DNA from: Apostichopus japonicus
Taxonomy: Eukaryota; Echinodermata; Holothuroidea; Aspidochirotida; Stichopodidae
Assembly (NCBI RefSeq): GCF_037975245.1
Contig: NC_092576.1
Location: forward strand, 37,104,611-37,168,610
Direction of reading: 5' to 3'
DNA length: 64,000 bases
The notes under the pieces were generated by a model. That model saw only the letters and a list, made by a program, of their open reading frames with translations, searched no databases and was not told where the DNA came from. Both the position numbers and the translations under genes were made by a program. Below, piece by piece: positions 1 through 11,058 of this stretch. Position 1 is the first letter of the stretch, and each line of letters opens with the position of its first letter.

Positions 1-1060
1 ACACAGAAGCACAGGAAAGGTACAGGAACACTTCTAATTTTCCATTTCTGTGTGTAACTTGTTACTACTGTACTGTAGGCATGTAGTGAGATGTCTGTAC
101 ATGTACTCATAGTACAGCAATGTTTCCTGTCCTGAGTTACACACTTTGTAAATAACACAGAAGCACAGGAAAGGTACATGAACACTTCTAATTTTCCATT
201 TCTGTGTGTAACTTGTTATTACTTTACTGTAGACATGTAGTGAGATGTCTTGTTCATGTACTCATATAACAGCAATGTTTCCTGTACTGAATAACACACT
301 TTGTATATAACACAGAACCACAGGGAGGGTACAGGAACACTTCCAATTATCTGTTTCTGTGTGTAACTGTAATTACTGTACTGTAGACATGTAGTGAGAT
401 GTCTTGTACATGTACTCATATAGCGGCAATGTTTCCTGTACTGAGTTACACACTTTGTAAATAACACAGAACCACAGGAAAGATACAGGAACACCTCCAA
501 TTATCCATTTCTGTGTGTAACTTGTTGTTACTGTACTGTAGACATGTAGTGAAATGTCTGTACATGTACTCATATTACAGCAATGTTTCCTGTCCTGAGT
601 TACACACTTTGTAAATAACACAGAAGCACAGGAAAGGTACAGGAACACTTCTAATTTTCCATTTATGTGTGTAACTTGTTATTACTGTACTGTAGGCATG
701 TAGTGAGATGTCTGTACATGTACTCATATTACAGCAATGTTTCCTGTCCTGAGTTACACACTTTGTAAATAACACAGAAGCACAGGAAAGGTACAGGAAC
801 ACTTCTAATTTTCCATTTCTGTGTGTAACTTGTTATTACTGTACTGTAGGCATGTAGTGAGATGTCTGTACATGTACTCATAGTACAGCAATGTTTCCTG
901 TCCTGAGTTACACACTTTGTAAATAACACAGAAGCACAGGAAAGGTACATGAACACTTCTAATTTTCCATTTCTGTGTGTAACTTGTTATTACTTTACTG
1001 TAGTCATGTAGTGAGATGTCTGTACATGTACTTTTATTACAGCAATGTTGCCTGTACTGA
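1..1060. repeat. Minisatellite, ~154-bp unit, left array
   Basis: About seven direct units of roughly 154 bp, each starting near an ACAGAAGCACAGGAAAG or ACAGAACCACAGGAAAG block and running through a TGTACTGTAGACATGTAGTGA-like block. The array enters from the left edge. Long minus-strand open frames here are only the repeat being read through, with the same peptide in each unit. The block with GTACAGG after AGGAAAG matches the 3' end and donor site of ATG101 exon 2 at 29536-29560, so the array lies in ATG101 intron 2, directly before exon 3. Confidence 0.9.
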
Positions 1061-1115
1061 GTGATTCACATTGTCAATAATACATCCATACATTACCTTT
1101 TAATTGTTCTTTCAG

Positions 1116-1199
1116 TTTCACTACAAACAGGAAGGTGCTTTCCTCATCGGTACTGTCGGTGTGGTCGAGACTGATTGTGACTTTGTTGATTTGACATAT
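1116..1199 (+). CDS. ATG101: ATG101 exon 3 (left copy)
   Basis: An 84-nt exon of 28 codons, phase 0 at both ends, with acceptor TTGTTCTTTCAG and donor GTAAGT. It reads [15 protein letters not shown] and then a [12 protein letters not shown] segment. This matches the ATG101 core (human FHYKKEGTYSIGTVG...DCDFIDFTY). ATG101 is the HORMA-domain partner of ATG13 in the ULK1 autophagy-initiation complex in the cytosol. The exon joins in frame to exon 2 at 29476-29553 in the other copy and to exon 4 below. Exons 1-2 of this copy would lie left of the window. Identification is from remembered family sequence and is strong. Confidence 0.9.
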
Positions 1200-1985
1200 G
1201 TAAGTAAAGCATTCATACATGTTTCATTATCTTTGGTATACATGTGTGTATAAGAGCTATGTAGTTAAACACAAATTGATCCTTCATATGTCCGTTGCAA
1301 CCTCCACATAATTGGGTACACCATATATCCAGAGGCAGGGGGTGGTGGTAGGGTGGTGGGGGTGTACTCCATCTTCACTTGTCAACACCATAGACAAATT
1401 AAAAGCTGATATTGGCACAACCCTTGTATATCTAATCTTAAGAACTAATTTACAGCCTAAATATCCCTCATAATGCACAATTGCACAACTAAAAACTTAA
1501 TTCTGTTTGACGGATGATTTCCAGATCCCCCTACATATAGATATATATCAATAGTCCACTTCAACAACCCCACAGGCACATTCTCCTGTTTAATTAAATC
1601 TTGGATCCACAGTCAGGCTACAGTTTAACAGCATGCAGTAGTGTTACGACTTATAGAGTAGTACATTATGAACCAAACATGCAATCAGTGCATTAATGTA
1701 AACTGTTATCCAAGAACTTAGACGGCAGAATTAAAACCAGATTTGTCTGATCTATTCTGGTATTGTTATGTTAGCAAATTTACCTTACACATACTTGTCA
1801 ACATGAATTTTTACAAGATCCTTCTTTTTTAACTTGTCACATCTAGGAACTCTAGTGTCAAATATGTACTCATAGTCATATTGATTCTGTTACTACTCAT
1901 ACCCCAAGTCTGATTGAAAACCACCAAAATAAAATGTATTTTTATGACATAAACTTCACAAATCCGTTAAATTTTCCCCTCACAG

Positions 1986-2093
1986 GTCAGATGCAACTCT
2001 CCAACTTTAGACAAAAACCTCAGACGAGAAGTCTCAGCATTTAAAGATGTCTTACGATCTACAGATGTCAACGCAGGTCTCCAAAGTGGACAG
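1986..2093 (+). CDS. ATG101: ATG101 exon 4 (left copy)
   Basis: A 108-nt exon of 36 codons, phase 0 at both ends, with acceptor CCCTCACAG and donor GTGGGT. It begins VRCNSPTLDKNLRREVSAFK and ends in LQSGQ. The known protein continues here as VRVSSEELDRALRKVVGEFK. The next exon should encode a SLEFYQKKKSRWPF-like segment and the WF-finger region. I could not find it downstream in either copy, so this copy may be 3' truncated, or its last exons may be displaced. The exon is absent from the right-hand copy of the segment. Confidence 0.88.
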
Positions 2094-2199
2094 GTGGGTT
2101 TCTCTGTTGCTATGACAACTGTATTAAAGTTTTCCAGTTATAGGATTCCACTCGGTGATGTTGGCATTGGTGGTGAAACTCCATCAAATTTAAAAATCA

Positions 2200-2620
2200 A
2201 TATGAATTAAAAGTTAAAGGTAAAAGTCTCAATCAATGGAGATAAAGTGCCTTGCCCAAGAACACAACATAATGACCCAGTCTTGGCAAGACCTTCTGAC
2301 ATGACTTTGTAACAGTTAACCTCAGGTCATTGGTAAGTTGTCACATCCACACATCCAAGTTTGCACAATTCAAACAGTCGCTCTACAGTGTGCCATATTT
2401 ATGTGTTCCCCTGGGGGACTTCCCATAGGGTGCAGCTACAAACCAGGTCATGCAACTATATGTACAAGATACCTCTCAGGTCCCAATTGGTTCACCTGGG
2501 TAAAGAGCAGTGGTGATAAAGAGCCTTGCAAAAAGACACAGTATAATGATCTGACCAGGAGCTGAACCTGCAATCCAATAGACTGGAAATCCATGTGATC
2601 ACAACACAGTACCTAGTGAA
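2200..2620 (-). repeat. SINE-like, tRNA-related repeats
   Basis: Two related stretches carry the AAAGTGCCTTGCCCAAGAAC / AAAGAGCCTTGCAAAAAGAC phrase followed by a CCAGTCTTGGC or GACCAGGAGCTGAACC phrase. On the minus strand this reads like an internal promoter B-box (GGTTCAGCTCC). The arrangement is typical of tRNA-headed SINEs in marine invertebrates, but is degraded. Counterpart in the right copy: about 31380-31770. Confidence 0.4.
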
Positions 2621-2809
2621 TTCATAGCAGTGGTACCTTAGCTTATAATTATATTATTTTGGAATTCATTTGTTACTTGTGTATATGTAAGCTATGTTTG
2701 TCTAAGTGAGTAAAAGCAAAGTAATTAGACAAAGAACACTAGTGTAGATGTTTGTTATGAACTCACTGTGCAGAACTAATGGTATAGAGGAGTGCGCTTG
2801 ATGTCACAT

Positions 2810-3240
2810 GGGTCAATTGGGGTTACCAGGGGTCAAATTGTGAAAACTTTGTAAACACAATATTTCAAGAAGAAAAGCTTGAGCAGACCTGGTATTTAGT
2901 TTGTAGATGTACCACATTAAGTACAAGAAGCCTATTGTTTTAATGGAGGTCAAAGTTTAATTGGGGTCACCAGAGGTCAAGTTGTGAAAACCTTGTAAAT
3001 ATGGCATCTCAAGAGGGGGATCATGGACAAACCTCATATTTAGTCTGTAGAAGTACCACCTTGACTACCAGGAAACTTTTGTTTCTGGTTGAGGTCAAAG
3101 TTCATTTGGGGTCACAGGGGGTCAAATTTTGAAAACCTTGTAAACATGATATTTCAAGAATGAAAGCTTGGGCAGACCTCATATTTGGTTTGTTGATGTA
3201 CCATATCAAATTTAAGGAGCCTATTATTGCTTTTGGTGGT
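2810..3240. repeat. Three diverged ~145-bp tandem units
   Basis: Three successive units share GGTCAAAGTT-AATTGGGGTCACCAG, GTGAAAACCTTGTAAA and CAGACCTCATATTTAG-type phrases. The same three units precede the 68-bp satellite in the right copy (about 31955-32385). Confidence 0.75.
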
Positions 3241-4275
3241 GTGTCCATTAGAGCTGACAGGTATGAGTAATGCCTAGAGGTGCCCCTGTAGTGCCTATAT
3301 TTGCATGTGTGTCTATTAGAGCTGACAGGTATGAGTAATGCCTAGAGGTGCCCCTGTAGTGCCTATATTTGCACGTGTGTTCATTAGAGCTGACAGGTAT
3401 GAGTAATGCCTAGAGGTGCCCCTGTAGTGCCTATATTTGCATGTGTGTCTATTAGAGCTGACAGGTATGAGTAATGCCTAGAGGTGCCCCTGTAGTGCCT
3501 ATATTTGCACGTGTGTTCATTAGAGCTGGTAGGTATGAGTAATGCCTAGAGGTGCGCCTGTAGTGCCTATATTTGCACGTGTGTTCATTAGAGCTGACAG
3601 GTATGAGTAATGCCTAGAGGTGCGCCTGTAGTGCCTATATTTGCACGTGTGTTCATTAGAGCTGACAGGTATGAGTAATGCCTAGAGGTGCCCCTGTAGT
3701 GCCTATATTTGCACGTGTGTTCATTAGAGCTGGTAGGTATGAGTAATGCCTAGAGGTGCGCCTGTAGTGCCTATATTTGCACGTGTGTTCATTAGAGCTG
3801 ACAGGTATGAGTAATGCCTAGAGGTGCACCTGTAGTGCCTATATTTGCACGTGTGTTCATTAGAGCTGACAGGTATGAGTAATGCCTAGAGGTGCGTCTG
3901 TAGTGCCTATATTTGCACGTGTGTTCATTAGAGCTGACAGGTATGAGTAATGCCTAGAGGTGCGCCTGTAGTGCCTATATTTGCACGTGTGTTCATTAGA
4001 GCTGACCTGTATGAGTAATGCCTAGAGGTGCCCCTGTAGTGCCTATATTTGCACGTGTGTTCACTAGAGCTGACAGGTATGAGTAATGCCTAGAGGTGCC
4101 CATGGAGTGCATCTATTTGCATGTGTGTTCATTAGAACTGACAGGTATGAGTAGTGCCAAGAGGTGCCCATGGAGTGCATCAATTTGCATGTGTGTTCAT
4201 TAGAACTGACAGGTATGAGTAATGCCTAGAGGTGCGCCTGTAGTGACTGTATTTGCATGTGTGTCCACTAGACAT
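3240..4275. repeat. 68-bp satellite, ~15 copies (left)
   Basis: Direct tandem units of exactly 68 bp with the core ATTAGAGCTGACAGGTATGA and GTAATGCCTAGAGGTGC. Unit starts at 3247 and 3315 fix the period. Units fall into subtypes (GCCCCTG or GCGCCTG; GCATGTGTGTCTATT or GCACGTGTGTTCATT) that recur in mixed order, and the last units are more diverged. No coding frame is preserved. Confidence 0.92.
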
Positions 4276-4513
4276 CCTTAAAAATAAGTGAAAATACTTG
4301 CAAAACACCCTCAATCATATGTTTAAGGCACTAAACAAGATCATCAAAAACTTAAAGCCTATTAACCGGCAAATCTACTTGAGCATACAATAACAATTAA
4401 TATGCCTTCTGCCTTCATACCCACTAGTGGATATATAACTGCAACAGCAATTGCAAAACTCGTTAAATTACCTTTAAATATAAACACTATTGGATCTTGT
4501 GTTTTTGTTACAG

Positions 4514-6454
4514 GTGGCTGAAACAGTATGTATGCGATCGGGTCAATGCAGGACATTGTCAGTAACATTGCCACAGCAGAGTGGGTACCTCGTTTGCACC
4601 AAGATGAGGAAGATGGTACAATCATCAAGAGAAACAATGGGTTAGTGTAGATTTCTTGAAAGAAAAGATCGTTCAACAGCTTTATGGACTAGAAAGTTAC
4701 TGTGAGAATATCTTGATAACAAGGCAGGCCAGGCAATACCACTCTCCCGGGAGGAGAACTTAGCCAAGAAAAAAAAATTCCCTTCCCGGTAGCTGGACTG
4801 TTTCACAGAAGTAAACTTCTGGAGTTTTACTCACAAGACCTCTAGCCACCAAGTTCCTAAACTACCCCCCCCCCCCCGCCCCCCTCTACCAGAGGCAAAA
4901 CCTCCTGCCAGTTTAAACAAAATTGAGCTTATCTAAGGAGAATGTTAAATCATTCTGAGCATATGATTTATTAATTAGATACTAAATGAGGGAGTCAATG
5001 AGGTTTTCCATAATAATTGTGTTGTTGTTGCAAAGAGAGAAGATAAAATGTTTATACTCGGCACTGACTTCTCTTAGTACATTATTTTTAACAGTGTTTT
5101 GCATTGACATTAAGTGTTGGTATTCTTACCATTATCTGCTGTAGGAAAGGAGTACTACTATACATAACATTAAAACAACAAAACTTAAAAGAAACCTAAC
5201 AGACTCTTACAAAATTTTAGTGTGTAGAAATACCACTATATATAATAGTATAAACAATAAAAAAAAAAAACATATCCTAAAATCATACTAAATTGTTGAC
5301 TGTTGGAATACCACTCACTATACATACAATTAAAAGCAATAAGTTATGACACTTTGAAAAATATCATGCGCTATGAATTCAGCTGGTGATTAAATGTCTG
5401 CTCATTGAAATTGACCAATAACAAGTACTTTTTATGTTTCTTTTGGCATAGACTAAAAGCTTTTCAAGTGGACATATTTAATTCCCGCCTATGAGATCTG
5501 GTTTAAAGTTGGAGGTGACAAGCAAGGATGGAGGAAACTTTAGGCAGATTTTCCAAAATAGCTGATTTCACCACAACGCTGTTGTGGTCACCATATTTCC
5601 AGCTGATGACTTCAGAGCTAACCTCAAGGGATACAACAACACTGTGAGCAACTCATGGAGTTACTCAAAGTAGAGTGGAAGTAAGTAGTTAACCAAATGT
5701 AAGTTTACATTTCGTCATTAAGAAAAGGTACTAAACTTTGACTAAAAAGTGGCAATCTTACAAGCCTCTATCGGCAAGGAACTAATAGCTTCATTATCTA
5801 TGTTTACATTTACGGAGAGGAGATACTACAAATCTTCATGTTTGGGGTCTACGGATATCTTCGTCTTGTTTATGGAATTACAGGAGCCAGTGGTAAATTC
5901 ATTATTAGTTATGTAGGTTATTTGTTTTCAGACCAAATGTGTCAAGGTCTGGGACGGCAATTGTTTTTTTATTTCTCTTAGTGGCGAGTAAAATTTATGA
6001 AGGGTCTTTGTTCAACAGTTTTCCAATTGGCTTTCCTTTTATTTTTGAATGGGCCAGAATTTTATCTGGGTTCCCATTGACCCCCCCTCCCCCCACCCCC
6101 CTTCTACAGAAACCCAAATATACTGGATTGAATGCTTCACCATCAAAATAATGGCAGTTTGCTCTCTGTTGCTCAAGGCATTTAAATAACTGGGCAATTA
6201 TCCTTATCTTTTAACATATATATATATATATATATATTACTGTAGGCCTTCACGGTTGCCAATACTGTATCACTACCAAAGAGGAAATGAGGGTTCCATT
6301 GGAAGAGAGAGGTCGATGTCCTCTGAGATCACTGTACAATCTGAAGTAAAATGTGTAACCATACCGCCAACATGGGGAGAGACCATCAACAGCAAAGGAT
6401 TACTTCAATGTCATAGGTGATCATCTTTTTGAAGTTCCATTAGATCAGGTGAAG
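4514..6454 (+). pseudogene. Family P multi-exon pseudogene, left copy (5' part)
   Basis: Four exon-like blocks with splice-like edges. P1 (4514-4640) contains IATAEWVPRLHQDEEDGTII. P2 (5452-5680) reads AYEIWFKVGGDK and, after a frame break, VVVTIFPADDFRANLKGY. P3 (about 5806-5892) reads LQIFMFGVYGYLRLVYGI ending TGAS. P4 (6246 to about 6454) starts GLHGCQYCITTKEEMRV and ends near YFNVIGDHLFEVPLDQV. P3 and P4 join in phase. The blocks match my memory of a large multi-copy invertebrate protein family with EIWFK(I/V)GGDKGGG, FLFGDYEFL...SGASG and IPLDQV motifs. I do not know its function; a transposon origin is possible. In-frame stops and a shift in P2 show it is dead. P5-P6 are seen only in the right copy. 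Confidence 0.55.
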
Positions 6455-6833
6455 TAAAAGCACCTTTTTGGTTCCTTGCCTTAGCAAAAGGAAATCGGGT
6501 TTGTGTGTGTATGTGTGTGAGTCTCTGTGTGTGCATCTGTGACACTTGCTTGGGGACACTGTAACTCAACAAGGAAAAGTTGGACTAAACTCAGACTAGA
6601 TATATAGATCCGCCATAGTGAGAAGGTGTGCCGTATTGTTTTTGGTGCCTGTGAAGGTCACCAAAGGTCAGTTAGAGGCCAAAAATCAAATATTAAAAAA
6701 AAAGCAATAAATCCCATTGACAGGGTCAAGTTTGAATTTTGGGAGTAATTGTGAATGGGGTAAGGGATCGTTTCCAAACATAATGGTTATATTATCCAAG
6801 GTTAACAAAGTTCAATTAAGGGTCACAAACTAG

Positions 6834-8506
6834 CGGATGTTTTGGGCCTCTAGTTTGTGTGGAGATCTTCGTGTGCATAAAATCTGTAAGTTTCACTCAG
6901 GGTTCCTGCTGGCTGTTGCTAATACAATCCGACCCCCTCCCCCCCTCCCAGAAAAACAAAACAAATTGGGCAATCTTGTGGGGTAAATGAACAAAATCCT
7001 ATTGCAAGGTTGAAAAGGTATGTTTGAATAAAAAATACAGAAATCATGAATTTATTTTACCAGACTCATTTATTGCTATAACATATCTTGAAAAGCATAC
7101 ATGAAAAGCCTCAATAGGAGTGTTACAAACTAGAATTGGGTGATATTTCTCCCGTGGTTCAATCATTAAAAAAAACTTTGTCAGATTAAGCCAATATTTT
7201 CAGATAACTGTTTCAAGGGATGCAAATATTATAAACAAGTTGGTCCCAAATGGCTGTCCCAATCACCAAATTGTGTCAGAGGATTGAAAATACAATATAT
7301 TGATATAAAAATTATACAGCAGTATGTCGACTCATATATAATGGACAAATACATTTTAATAAGAACTGAAAAGTCAAAGTTCTATTAAAATGTATTTGTC
7401 ATGACCCAAATCCTTGCTTTAAAATGTGCTGCTACACAACAAGTGTGAAGTTGACCAGAAAATACTGGATGATTTTCTGGATGAAGACCATGATCTTCTT
7501 ACAAACAGTGGGATAAGCCAAATTGAAAACATAGTATGATGCTATGTATGCTGACAGAGCTGAAATGAACCAACTGCTAGAGCCAACTTCTTCCCCATCA
7601 AATATTGTAAAGTGGGTTTATTCTGCATAAGTGGGACCATTTCCCTTGATGTAGAGGGCTAAATATTTAAATCTTATTATGAATTACATTTTAAGTATCA
7701 ACTAGTTTAAAAGTATGATAATTTCGTTTTAACAACAGACAAACGACAACGGTCAGAGGTCTATTCTTGTTTTTACACCTAGAGGTTTTGATTAACCCTC
7801 TCCAACACACTTAAAATGGAAAGGTCTAACTTAAAATGGTCATTAATGATTAAGATGATTTTCTGAATGAATACCATGGTCTTCTTTCAAACAGTGGGGT
7901 AAGCTAAGTCGAAAACGTAAAACGATGCAATGTATGAAGACAAATCCAAAATCAACAGACTGCAAGATCCAACTTCTTCCCCATCAACAAATATTGTAAA
8001 GCAGGTTGATTCTCCATAAGTGGCACCATTTCCCCTGATGTAGAGGCTTGGGGGTCTTCATTCTATAAGCAAGAAAATGCACCATAATATTTTACATGGT
8101 ATGGTATGGTACAGGTGATTATTGGTATCAATGTGGCTTTTAGTCACCCTACTTGAACCTGAAACAATTTGGCTTTCTACACCACTTTTTTAAATCCCAT
8201 TCAAGTGTGATTTTAAGCAAAATGTGTCTGGTTTTAAATCGTCCGTAGGCCTTCCTGATGTTGAGTATAGTCTTTTAAGAACTCCTTTTTTTTCTAAAGT
8301 AGAATTTGTTTATTTGTTTTCTTCCTTTTTGAAAATAATAATTGTAGAAGAAAGGATAAAAATAAAATAAAATGGTATGTATGAAATTCATAAAAAAAAA
8401 CAAAGGGAAACAAGTGTATAGGGAAAATAAAATAATCAATACAGAGCAAATTGTGATCAATATGTTAAATATTTGACAGTAATTATTATATGTGTAGGCC
8501 TATATA

Positions 8507-8548
<42 letters not shown>
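6834..8548. other. Unassigned spacer with internal 200-bp duplication
   Basis: No exon found. About 7455-7680 and 7855-8050 are a diverged direct pair (ATTTTCTGGATGAAGACCATG vs a close variant; both contain CTTCTTCCCCATCAA and AATATTGTAAAG). A strong hairpin sits at 7344-7400. The (AT)n tract at about 8508-8548 abuts the inverted-repeat element that follows. Confidence 0.6.
7344..7400. other. Near-perfect hairpin, 23-bp stem
   Basis: The left arm starts GACAAATACATTTTAATA and the right arm ends TATTAAAATGTATTTGTC. The arms pair over about 23 bp with a single one-base bulge and a loop of about 10 nt. No flanking target duplication was recognised. It could be a microRNA-like foldback, the fused ends of a small inverted-repeat element, or a chance palindrome in AT-rich DNA. 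Confidence 0.7.
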
Positions 8549-8551
<3 letters not shown>

Positions 8552-9567
8552 TGTTTGCACGGGTTATCCGGGTACCCGGGTACCCGCCCGACGTGATACT
8601 ACCCGGTTCCTAATTTATTACCCGAATCCTAAGCAAAGTGTGATTTAAAAAAAAAAAAAAAAAAAAAATTGGCAAACCGACGGTTAGGCAGATTTCCCAT
8701 TGACTTAGTGTGGTGATAGGCTACAATGTGGTCGAAGATAACAGCAATAACGAAAGCTTTCCATAGATATCTTATAACTGCGTCACAATTTCAGCTAATA
8801 AACAGATATCTAGGCTAGACTACCCCCATTGACTTAGTGTGGTGTTAGGCAACCATGTGGTCGAACGTAACAGCAATAACGAAAGTATTCCATGGATGTC
8901 TTATAACTGCGTAACAACTCCAGCAAATAAACAGATGGTTAGGCTTAGCTAGATTTCTCATTGACTTAGTGTGGTGTTAGGCTACCATGTGGAAGAAATT
9001 ATTATTTATTCATTCGTTTATTTCAAAGAAGGAAAGGCTGACAAGGAATTTTACGCGATGTTTATGGATTATAGACGGCATAACTAAAAAATAGTAATCC
9101 CAAATGCGATCAAATTGCGCGAATCGCGCAATCTCGCGGCTAATGCGAACCCTGGGCCTGCATAATAGATAGTAGTAGTATTAAAAACTGTTTAAGAGCT
9201 AACTTGGATATTTATATGGTTTGATCCAATAGACGTGCACGAGCTAGCATAAGCAGCGGCGGCAGTGCGATGTTAGTAGTAATGCTAATTATAATTTAAT
9301 AATTTATTTATTAACAAGTTAATGAAAGAAACAGAAGAAAATAAAAATTATTGAGGGAGGTTTTATACCATATCTTTCACCTACGTATTTGAACATGAAA
9401 ACATTGTCAGTAGACAATATAATGCATTTATTACAGCATCCAATATGTAATTTCTTGAAAATCGTGATACACGAGTGTAAACAATTTTTTTTCCGGGTAC
9501 CCGGATACCCGACGGGTAACGGCCCTCGGGTACCCGGTTCCCGATTTTTGGACCCGTGTAAACACTA
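8549..9567. mobile_element. Inverted-repeat element, ~1.0 kb, TAGTGTTT termini
   Basis: The left end reads TAGTGTTTGCACGGGT and the right end reads ACCCGTGTAAACACTA, its inverted complement with one difference. Both ends continue into GGGTACCCGGGTACCC-rich subterminal blocks. Inside lie three diverged ~122-bp direct repeats (about 8676-8980; shared phrases TTGACTTAGTGTGGTGTTAGG, AACAGCAATAACGAAAGC, AAATAAACAGAT). It is inserted within (AT)n, so the target duplication cannot be read. Non-autonomous, with no transposase frame. The end sequence is hAT-like, but superfamily is uncertain. Confidence 0.7.
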
Positions 9568-9773
9568 ATATATATATATATATATATTATTAGAGAAAAC
9601 CAGAGAAATAAGATATGACTCATAATTGACAAATAAGGAGTGAGTTTTAGAAAATATATTGGAATTTTCGGTCCCCCTGGGACCTTCGTCAGCAATACTT
9701 GGCAGTCGAATGAGAAGTACAAAATGTGACACAATGAAAGTATGACGCTAGATAAGTGTAAGTTGCAATGATG

Positions 9774-9869
<96 letters not shown>

Positions 9870-9924
9870 TTATTTATTATAATTTTGCTATGCACTAAAT
9901 CTTAGTTAAAATTGAATTAATATA
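9568..9924. repeat. AT microsatellite and short dispersed repeat
   Basis: About 9775-9866 is an uninterrupted (AT)n run of around 90 bp. Before it lies a piece with TTTTCGGTCCCCCTGGGACC and TTCGTCAGCAATAC, probably a dispersed-repeat fragment. No gene seen. Confidence 0.7.
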
Positions 9925-11058
9925 CTAGTTAAGAAGTAAGGAAATTCCCCTAAGAAACTGAACAAACTAATCTCAGGCGCTATTGACAGTTCCTTATTGG
10001 CTTTAGATTGGACAATAATTGATTTATTTAAGACGGAAATAAATCTGTTCATAGAAAGTAGCATATTCCCTCCAACACAAGTTATAACAACGGACCCAAG
10101 CCCCGTTATTATAACATGAACACATCTACCGCACCTAACCATTGTCCCTTCACCCCGTAACTACTCCTTCACTAGACCCTGTAAAGTATTACTTCCTTTG
10201 CCCCCTTTCTTTCCTTTGCAACTATAATATGTTTCCACAGCCCCTTCCCTACCTTATACTCTCACCCTACCACGTTACACTTGTGGTTGACCCCCCCCCC
10301 CCACCTTTCCTGCTGATATGTTAACATTTCTTCAACGTCATTGATTTATATCGTCTAATTTAGTTATTTATCTATTGGATCTTCCGGTTACCAAAAGGAA
10401 GTATATTTCATTATTGCAATAGTCCATTATAGTTCATACCTTTATTTGTATCCATCTTTTACAGTACCACCTACAGTACCCCCCCCCCCCCCCACACCTC
10501 GTCGTGCATCTCTAGTGAAAAAAGAAAAACAAAGTTTAAAGAGCAAATACTAGTAGCTGGGACCTACAGTATTCTAGGCCTACTAGTTAAGAAGTAGGGA
10601 AATTCCCCTAAGAAACTGAACAAACTAATCTCAGGCGCTATTGACAGTTCCTTATTGGCTTTAGATTGGACAATAATTGATTTATTTAAGACGGAAATAA
10701 ATCTGTTCATAGAAAGTAGCATATTCTCTCCAACACAAGTTATAACAACGGACCCAAGCCCCGTTATTATAACATGAACACATCTACCGCACCTAACCAT
10801 TGTCCCTTCACCCCGTAACTACTCCTTCACTAGACCCTGTAAAGTATTACTTCCTTTGCCCCCTTTCTTTCCTTTGCAACTATAATATGTTTGCAATAGT
10901 CCATTATAGTTCATACCTTTATTTGTATCCATCTTTTACAGTACCACCTACAGTACCCCCCCCCCCCCCACACCTCGTCATGCATCTCTAGTGAGAAAAG
11001 AAAAACAAAGTTTAAAGAGCAAATACTAGTAGCTGGGACCTACAGTATTCTAGGCCTT
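9925..11058. repeat. Tandem duplication of a ~480-660-bp unit
   Basis: 9925-10575 and 10583-11058 are almost identical, both running from ACTAGTTAAGAAGTA to GACCTACAGTATTCTAGGCC. The second copy lacks about 190 bp present at 10232-10421 in the first. Each copy has a long poly-C tract near its 3' end (about 10480 and 10955). The paired 78-aa minus-strand frames are a by-product of the duplication. Function unknown. Confidence 0.85.

Larger units (their letters stand above)
2160..6833. repeat. Segmental duplication, left copy (unique part)
   Basis: Near-identical, same-orientation match to about 31320-36457, by eye well over 90 percent. It includes SINE-like pieces, diverged ~145-bp repeats, the 68-bp satellite and the family P pseudogene. 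The match stops abruptly after GGTCACAAACTAG at both ends. Copies differ mainly in satellite copy number and microsatellite length: the (AT)n near 6217 is about 20 bp here and over 60 bp near 35786. Confidence 0.9.

Noticed and set aside
219-956. Minus-strand frames of 75-93 codons with similar peptides (and 29494-31039 likewise)
   Set aside because: They are translations of the ~154-bp minisatellite; the peptide repeats with the unit and overlaps known intron sequence.
3240-4275. CRISPR-like array
   Set aside because: The 68-bp units have no spacer of different sequence; this is a eukaryotic satellite.
4362-4676. Minus-strand 104-codon frame (and 33912-34229)
   Set aside because: It is antisense to exon-like block P1 of the plus-strand family P pseudogene, whose neighbouring blocks P2-P4 are all on the plus strand.
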